Assembly (NCBI GenBank): GCA_945860255.1
Contig: CAMAQI010000071.1
Coordinates: 1-10,591 of the forward strand
DNA length: 10,591 nt
Origin: Methylacidiphilum caldifontis
GTDB lineage: Bacteria; Verrucomicrobiota; Verrucomicrobiia; Methylacidiphilales; CAMAQI01
Reading direction: 5' to 3'
A program made the position numbers and the translations under genes. The notes under the pieces were generated by a model. That model was given only the letters and a program-made list of their open reading frames with translations, was not told the origin of the DNA and made no database searches. Positions 7,051-10,591 of the stretch are shown piece after piece (position 1 is the first letter of the stretch; every line of letters starts with the position of its first letter).

Positions 7051-7152
7051 ACATCATGACACTCGGGCGTTCTGTGAGGCTGATGCCAGTGCTCTTTTAA
7101 ATTTTTAAAAAAGAAAAAAACCGCACATTGTGCGGAAGGGCTAAACTATTAC
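7051..7152. repeat. Copy of a 46-bp dispersed repeat, split by 56 bp
   Basis: Positions 7051-7076 (ACATCATGACACTCGGGCGT then TCTGTG) and 7129-7152 (TGTGCGGAAGGGCTAAACTA then TTAC) together match the uninterrupted copy at 8272-8317, with one mismatch in the first part. The 56 extra bases (7077-7132) are bounded by TGTG on both sides, as a small insertion with a 4-base duplication would be. The extra bases carry the T tract and one arm of the terminator at 7107-7135. Confidence 0.7.
7107..7135 (-). terminator. Intrinsic terminator of the 7187-7546 gene
   Basis: Read on the minus strand, CCGCAC-AAT-GTGCGG is a perfect GC-rich stem followed by TTTTTTTCTTTTTT. It sits about 50 bases past the stop of the small membrane-protein gene, as expected for its Rho-independent terminator. 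Confidence 0.88.
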
Positions 7153-7186
7153 CATACTACTGGACTGACCACAGTGGTATTTTATA

Positions 7187-7546
7187 TTATGCTGAGCGGT
7201 CTTGTGAAGAACTTTCTGAAGATGTTTGATCAATCGCTTCTTGAAGGATTTTCTGAAGTTTAATTGCATCGTTTCTATCAATTAATGCAGGAAAGATTTG
7301 TATGCTTGTGAGTGATCGTACATCAAGCTCTATACCAATGAGGCTTTCTTGATCCCGTTTTAATAAGTGTACTCTGATTTTTGTGTTAAAAAAAGAATGT
7401 TTTTTTGTAAGAACCTCATCGAATGTTTTTATAATATTTGCACCGAAAATAGCCCCTTTAAATCCCTTATATTTTTTGAATCTGACAATATTATAAATAA
7501 TGATACTTCCCATAAATACAAAAAAAATGATGAGGTCCAGTTTCAT
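7187..7546 (-). CDS. Small membrane-anchored protein of unknown function
   Basis: The 119 residues begin with a membrane segment (LIIFFVFMGSIIIYNIV, 5-21) followed by basic residues (RFKKYKGFK), suggesting N-out/C-in topology with a cytoplasmic domain of about 95 residues. The domain has alternating beta-like stretches (TKIRVHLLK, LIGIELDVRS) and a C-terminal helix (NDAIKLQKILQEAIDQ). The end is Ser-rich and hydrophilic. I do not recognise a family. A strong GGAGGG lies directly against the ATG at 7546, closer than usual, but no other start fits. It has its own terminator and is flanked by TA pairs, transcribed apart from the plus-strand pair on its right. Confidence 0.7.
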   Translation of the reverse strand: MKLDLIIFFVFMGSIIIYNIVRFKKYKGFKGAIFGANIIKTFDEVLTKKHSFFNTKIRVHLLKRDQESLIGIELDVRSLTSIQIFPALIDRNDAIKLQKILQEAIDQTSSESSSQDRSA

Positions 7547-7709
7547 CCCTCCAATTTAAAGAAGATAAGTTTGCATTTCAATGGAGAAACTCTTTTGACG
7601 ATATTAAAATAAGAATATAGGCATTTCGTATGACGGATTTACTTCACCTTATCAGACTTCAGACTTTTTTCATTCAAACTGACCCCAGAGCAATACGGGG
7701 GAGCCGACG

Positions 7710-7738
7710 TTGAGAAGCAGCGGATAAGTCGTTAGAAT
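7710..7738 (+). promoter_or_regulatory. Sigma-70-type promoter of the ParE-type TA pair
   Basis: TTGAGA (7710-7715) and TAGAAT (7733-7738) are separated by exactly 17 bases; each differs from consensus at one position. Transcription would begin near 7745, about 45 bases before the antitoxin start. An imperfect palindrome AATTGCG-TGGT-CGCTAATT (7754-7772, one bulged base) lies just downstream and could be the operator. Confidence 0.7.
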
Positions 7739-7789
7739 TAGAGAGGTTTTAGGAATTGCGTGGTCGCTAATTTCAACTATATTGTACCT

Positions 7790-7975
7790 ATGAGTGTTAA
7801 AGAAATGGTCTTGTCTGCCCTTCATCGTCTTCCAGATGATGTCGAATTTAAGGACATTGCTGAAGAAGTTGCCTTTCTAGCAGCGATTCAAGAAGGACAA
7901 GAGGATCTTATTCAAGGTCGATTGATCTCGAATGAGGAAATGAAGAAGCGACTCGACTCATGGACCTCCGTTTAG
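7790..7975 (+). CDS. Antitoxin of a ParE-type TA pair
   Basis: The ATG at 7790 gives 61 residues starting MSVKEMVLSALHRLPDDVEF and ending ISNEEMKKRLDSWTSV. The frame is open to a GTG at 7760, but the ATG start fits the usual size of such antitoxins. The pattern (short helical N-terminus with LPDD, central acidic helix, C-terminal S-x-EE-x-KK-RL-x-SW) is common in small antitoxins encoded before ParE/RelE toxins. It overlaps the toxin gene by 16 bases, indicating coupling. No Shine-Dalgarno is visible. The assignment depends mainly on position, size and the toxin partner. Confidence 0.8.
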   Translation: MSVKEMVLSALHRLPDDVEFKDIAEEVAFLAAIQEGQEDLIQGRLISNEEMKKRLDSWTSV

Positions 7976-8256
7976 TTTGGACAGAGAAAGCATCTGAAGA
8001 TATTGAGGCGATTGTTCGATATATCGCACGTCATAATACTCGTGCCGCAATGCAAATCGGTCTTGAGGTCTATGAAAGAGTACAAATTCTTCAGACTTAT
8101 CCCGAAGCCGGATCAATTCTTGAAGAGTTAGGGGATCCTCATGTTCGAAAAATAATTTATAAAAAATGGAAGATTGTTTATCAGAATCTCCCTCAAGAAG
8201 AATTAATTGTCATTCTTCGCGTTTGGCCTGTCTTACGAGGCGAAGTCGAAATTTGA
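7960..8256 (+). CDS. ParE/RelE-family toxin
   Basis: The 98 residues begin MDLRLVWTEKASEDIEAIVR, matching the ParE N-terminus W-T-x-x-A-x-x-D-I-x-x-I-x-x-YIA. They continue with a helical pair (AAMQIGLEVYERVQILQTYPEAG) and the C-terminal beta sheet (HVRKIIYKKWKIVYQNL, then ELIVILRVWPVLRGEVEI). The YPEAG and RKIIYKKWKIVYQ blocks are hallmarks. ParE members poison DNA gyrase while RelE members cleave mRNA; sequence alone does not decide here. It appears intact, with the antitoxin immediately upstream. Confidence 0.92.
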   Translation: MDLRLVWTEKASEDIEAIVRYIARHNTRAAMQIGLEVYERVQILQTYPEAGSILEELGDPHVRKIIYKKWKIVYQNLPQEELIVILRVWPVLRGEVEI

Positions 8257-8271
8257 TTGTAAACGGTATTC

Positions 8272-8317
8272 ACATCGTGACACTCGGGCGTTCTGTGCGG
8301 AAGGGCTAAACTATTAC
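8272..8317. repeat. Intact copy of the 46-bp dispersed repeat
   Basis: It reads ACATCGTGACACTCGGGCGT, TCTGTG, then CGGAAGGGCTAAACTATTAC. It matches the split copy at 7051-7152 and shares the first 12 bases (one mismatch) with the tandem repeat at 9422-9508. It lies between the converging ends of the toxin gene and the PEP-CTERM gene. No T tract follows, so it is not a terminator by itself. Confidence 0.75.
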
Positions 8318-8328
8318 ATATAAAACTG

Positions 8329-9141
8329 CTATTTAATAAAATGAAAGAAGCTTCTTTTTCTGAATAAAACCCCCACCAAAAGTAGAAATAAAAATTGTAC
8401 AGTACTCGCTTCTGGGATAGCCTGTGAAGTAGCGTAAAAATTATCTAACGCAAGTACTCCGCTTGCCAGCGGTGCTCCATCGGTCTGAAATCCTGCAAAT
8501 ACAAGCGTAGATCTCGAAAATCCACTCAGTAAATATAACGTTTCGCTTGAGCCTAAAAGCGATGTAATATTTCCATTATTATCACTTTGTTCCAAAAAAG
8601 AATTTATCGATAATCCGCTCGGTGACTCAAAGCCAAATGAAGCGCTCATTTTATACCAAGTCGAATCTGTTAAAGAGATATTACTAATTGCCGTACCAGT
8701 CGAAACCAAGAGAGATCCATTTACTGTTGTTTTCTCAGTAAGACTGTAAGTTCCCCTTGATACCTCATTTAATTGAAGAAGCGCCGACCACTGGGGAGAG
8801 CTTGTTGAAGAACTGTAAATCCCAAGAGAAATTGGAAACCCAAAGCTTCCGTTCAGAGAATGTTTAAAATAAAGTGACAATGAAACAGGGGTTAAAATCG
8901 AAAAAGAAGTGGAATTATATATAAAAATATTATTAGTATTATACGAATTACTTGACAAAAGTGAGCCTGAAGATCCGCTTAATCCACCATTTGATGTATT
9001 TGTAAAATCATAAACGCCATTTCCACTATATATAGAAAATTTGCTACTTAAATCTTGGGTATTATTAAAATCGACAGAAACAGTTTGAGATCTCAAAAAA
9101 ACCATTAAACCCATTAAAACAAATAAGAGACTAAATTTCAC
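8329..9141 (-). CDS. PEP-CTERM-type secreted protein
   Basis: The 270 residues start with a signal peptide (about 1-20, MKFSLLFVLMGLMVFLRSQT) and end with a tripartite sorting tail: IPEAS (242-246), a hydrophobic stretch TVQFLFLLLVGVLF (247-260) and the basic cluster RKR (261-263). That layout is the exosortase recognition signal. The middle is Ser/Asn/Thr-rich with alternating beta strands, including SDSTWYKMSASFGF and GVLALDNFYAT, similar to lectin-like beta-sandwich PEP-CTERM proteins. The start is a GTG at 9141, chosen because it opens the signal peptide; no Shine-Dalgarno is evident. The motif reads PEAS rather than the usual PEPS/PEPT. Seven residues (SFFHFIK) follow RKR, a slightly long tail. 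The exosortase at 1931-3505 is the likely processing enzyme. The DNA is AT-rich compared with the left part of the window. Confidence 0.88.
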   Translation of the reverse strand: MKFSLLFVLMGLMVFLRSQTVSVDFNNTQDLSSKFSIYSGNGVYDFTNTSNGGLSGSSGSLLSSNSYNTNNIFIYNSTSFSILTPVSLSLYFKHSLNGSFGFPISLGIYSSSTSSPQWSALLQLNEVSRGTYSLTEKTTVNGSLLVSTGTAISNISLTDSTWYKMSASFGFESPSGLSINSFLEQSDNNGNITSLLGSSETLYLLSGFSRSTLVFAGFQTDGAPLASGVLALDNFYATSQAIPEASTVQFLFLLLVGVLFRKRSFFHFIK

Positions 9142-9190
9142 AATGCTGTAATTAAAGCTTTACCTAAAAAAAGCAATTATTATTTCCGGA

Positions 9191-9218
9191 AATTCCGAAA
9201 ACATTAGCTTTCGGAATT
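9191..9218. promoter_or_regulatory. Perfect 10-bp inverted repeat upstream of the PEP-CTERM gene
   Basis: AATTCCGAAA (9191-9200) and TTTCGGAATT (9209-9218) are perfect arms around an 8-base spacer, about 50 bases before the GTG start of the PEP-CTERM gene. No T tract follows on either strand, so an operator or a leader-RNA hairpin is more likely than a terminator. TTTCCGGAAA beside it (9184-9193) is another short palindrome. Confidence 0.55.
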
Positions 9219-9322
9219 GCTGGAATCAAAGGTTAAAAAAAAGAATATTCAGGATAAGAATGAAATTAGTTCGCTTCCTTATGGAATCGAAGAACAAGAA
9301 AAATAAACTAGCAACGCTTATT

Positions 9323-9409
9323 TAGTGGTCCGAAGAATGGGGAGTGCCTCAAATAGGGCAAATCAATTTTATAATTAAAAGTGCCTCGAGTCACGAACGG
9401 ACCCCACTA
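9323..9409. repeat. 87-bp element bounded by inverted repeats
   Basis: TAGTGGTCCG (9323-9332) faces CGGACCCCACTA (9398-9409), complementary apart from two extra bases. The interior is AT-rich and holds the direct repeat AGTGCCTC twice (9343 and 9381 regions). There is no coding frame. It may be a small non-autonomous element or a structured spacer. The 9142-9508 gap has no supported gene. Confidence 0.45.
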
Positions 9410-9421
9410 GATTGACTGCGG

Positions 9422-9508
9422 TATAGGCGGAAATATAATAGATAACATCATGACACGGAGCCTATAAGTTGGAAATATAATAGATAACATCATGACACGG
9501 AGCCTATA
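9422..9508. repeat. Two-copy tandem repeat with 42-bp period, abutting a stop codon
   Basis: Two identical 38-base units (9429-9466 and 9471-9508), starting GGAAATATAATAGATAACAT and ending GGAGCCTATA, are separated by AGTT. TATAGGC at 9422-9428 is the reverse complement of the GCCTATA ending the first unit, so each unit end can pair with it. Each unit contains ACATCATGACAC, the same 12-mer as at 7051. The second unit ends exactly at the last base before the TAA (minus strand) of the neighbouring gene. Confidence 0.85.
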
Positions 9509-10106
9509 TTACTCTGTCCAAATTCGTTTAATATAAATTTCTCCGTCTCCAGGGGGAAAAGAGATGATAAGAGTTTTCTCCGCATTTTTACTTTCGAGGG
9601 ATTGAAGTTTAAATACTATGGTATGCCAGTTTGATTCTGAGAAATTTTTTGATTGAAAAATAAACCCGCCCTTTATGCCTTGAGCCATTGTTGTGATATC
9701 ATTTCTTGTTTTTGGGACGCCTATCCACGCTCTCCATGAGTCTCCGGGAGCCCAATCAGTGTCAGAAAGTGCATTGATATTTTGTGATTTAGCGTAGTTT
9801 GATCCTGGTTTAAGTTCCACAAAAACATTCATAAATGAAATATTTGCCTGATGCTTAAGTTGTTGTGAGATCTGACTATATTTAGTGCTGTTAAGTGAAA
9901 TTTTTAGAACGGGAATATATCCATCCTGCTCTTGATTTAGCTCTTCGCCATTTTCACTTAAGAATACGACTCGTCCATCGTCGATCCATCGCATCTTTCC
10001 TTGTTTAAAATCCCCGTTCTTAATGTAATCTTCCGCTTGCATTTTTTGGATGGAAAAAAAAGAGAGTTCAAAAAAGAAAATAAAAAACAGAAAATGTTTA
10101 AGAAAA
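9509..10106 (-). pseudogene. Secreted jelly-roll-like protein, 5' end removed by an IS3 insertion
   Basis: From the ATG at 10042 the frame gives 177 residues: MQAEDYIKNGDFKQGKMRWI and a beta-rich body ending GDGEIYIKRIWTE. The NGDF-x-x-G-x-x-W opening and the GEIYIK close resemble carbohydrate-binding jelly-roll modules of secreted enzymes (inference; the family is not identified). The reading frame stays open upstream of that ATG, with no ATG, GTG or TTG, through codons for HFLKHFLFFIFFFELSFFS, an evident signal peptide with likely cleavage near MQA-ED. This stops at the IS end near 10107. The true start codon, ribosome-binding site and promoter are therefore missing. If translated from 10042 the product would stay in the cytoplasm. 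Alternatively it is still expressed from a promoter in the IS with a non-standard start. Confidence 0.75.
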
Positions 10107-10193
10107 TGAGGTGGTCCCCGAAATTCAAGCCAGTTGTTAAGCTATAGAATGGTGGTCAAGGGACGAACAAAAGTTCAAACTGGAGCCACTAAA

Positions 10194-10490
10194 ATGAAAG
10201 CAAAACGACGAAGACATGATTCTACCTTTAAATCCCGCGTTGCCCTTGAGGCGATCAAGGGAATAAAAACAATCCAACAAATAGCCAAGGAGTACGAGAT
10301 TCATCCTGTACAGGTATCGGATTGGAAGAAGACGATGCTGGAACGACTTCCAGGAGTATTTGAGGGGGAATCAGGGGGAAGTGTTGAGGAGGATTTTGAG
10401 AAGGAACGTAACGAGTTGCGTTGCAAGATTGGAGAGTTAACGGTTCAACTGGATTTTGTCACAAAAAAATCGAAACAACTCGGTCTGTAA
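10194..10490 (+). CDS. IS3-family transposase OrfA
   Basis: The ATG at 10194 gives 98 residues: MKAKRRRHDSTFKSRVALEA, then the helix-turn-helix KTIQQIAKEYEIHPVQVSDWKK of the IS3 OrfA (HTH_8-like) family and a C-terminal leucine-zipper-like helix (EEDFEKERNELRCKIGELTVQLDFV). OrfA binds the IS ends and regulates transposition. GGAG lies 9 bases before this ATG, so it is preferred over the TTG at 10134. The final codons run over the A-run used for frameshifting into orfB. Confidence 0.93.
   Translation: MKAKRRRHDSTFKSRVALEAIKGIKTIQQIAKEYEIHPVQVSDWKKTMLERLPGVFEGESGGSVEEDFEKERNELRCKIGELTVQLDFVTKKSKQLGL
10463..10469 (+). other. Programmed -1 frameshift site (A AAA AAA)
   Basis: In the orfA frame the codons are ACA AAA AAA, giving the slippery heptamer A-AAA-AAA in the correct phase. 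After slipping back one base, reading continues as IETTRSVKGRAELVEKDHPE, the start of OrfB. This is the known way IS3 elements make the OrfAB fusion transposase. Confidence 0.8.
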
Positions 10491-10591
10491 AAGGGCGGGC
10501 TGAGTTGGTTGAAAAAGATCACCCTGAGTTGAGTATTCGAACGCAATGCCGTCTGCTGGGAGTTTCTCGTTCTTCATTGGATTATGAGCCA
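10469..10591 (+). CDS. IS3-family transposase OrfB, N-terminal 41 codons
   Basis: In the -1 frame relative to orfA, the 41 visible codons include AELVEKDHPELSIRTQCRLL and GVSRSSLDYEP, the well-known N-terminus of the IS3 OrfB DDE transposase (HTH_21 region). The DDE catalytic domain lies beyond the right edge, so intactness cannot be judged. No ATG precedes the homology. Expression is probably as an OrfAB fusion through the frameshift. Confidence 0.9.
   Translation, partial: METTRSVKGRAELVEKDHPELSIRTQCRLLGVSRSSLDYEP

Larger units (their letters stand above)
10107..10591 (+). mobile_element. IS3-family insertion sequence, right part beyond the window
   Basis: The left end is placed at TGAGGTGGTCCCCGAAATTC (from about 10107), because the neighbouring gene's reading frame loses its start there and IS3 elements typically begin with TG. 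It contains orfA, a slippery A-run and the beginning of orfB. The right end and any target duplication are outside the window, so the exact boundary remains inferred to within a few bases. Confidence 0.82.

Noticed and set aside
7367..7612. Plus-strand frame opposite the small membrane protein
   Set aside because: It lies antisense to a gene with a ribosome-binding site and terminator, and its Asn/Phe/Cys-rich product has no features.
9429..9508. Possible minimal CRISPR array
   Set aside because: Only two units, with a 4-base spacer; there are no cas genes.

Overview
The window looks like an accessory region of a Verrucomicrobiota-type bacterium; a Planctomycetota or Lentisphaerota relative is possible. 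The assignment is an inference. It rests on an exosortase fused to an EpsI-like domain, a matching PEP-CTERM-type secreted protein, a glycoside hydrolase family 2 (GH2) enzyme, remains of two sulfatases, several type II toxin-antitoxin (TA) loci and many dispersed intergenic repeats. No rRNA, tRNA, CRISPR array, origin or convincing riboswitch was seen.

Layout. Positions 1-3505 hold two minus-strand genes of moderate GC: a GH2 beta-galactosidase-like enzyme running off the left edge, and an exosortase/EpsI fusion. The 300-bp gap between them holds a long imperfect inverted repeat. Positions 3506-5018 are a scar region: a decayed coding fragment, then the C-terminal pieces of two different sulfatases facing away from each other, separated by a 117-bp fold-back sequence. 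Next come a prohibitin-like (SPFH) membrane protein (minus), an orphan HigA-like antitoxin with a damaged N-terminus, and a 53-codon reading frame sharing a conserved block with the fragment near 3.7 kb.

From 6.3 to 8.3 kb there are two complete TA pairs: RelB/RelE (minus, with a perfect palindromic operator) and a ParE-type pair (plus, with a good sigma-70 promoter). Between them lies a small membrane protein of unknown function with an intrinsic terminator. From about 7 kb onward the DNA is visibly AT-rich. It carries the PEP-CTERM protein (8.3-9.1 kb), repeat-filled spacer DNA including a 42-bp-period tandem repeat, and a secreted protein whose 5' end appears to be cut off by an IS3-family element that runs off the right edge.

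How it fits together. The GH2 enzyme and the former sulfatases suggest polysaccharide breakdown. The exosortase would anchor or process PEP-CTERM proteins such as the one at 8.3-9.1 kb. TA pairs, an IS, pseudogenes and repeats mark the rest as a rearranging region. I see no clear unknown multi-gene system. The best leads are the fold-back junction between the sulfatase fragments, the duplicated conserved coding block, the repeat that has become part of a terminator, and the gene cut off by the IS.
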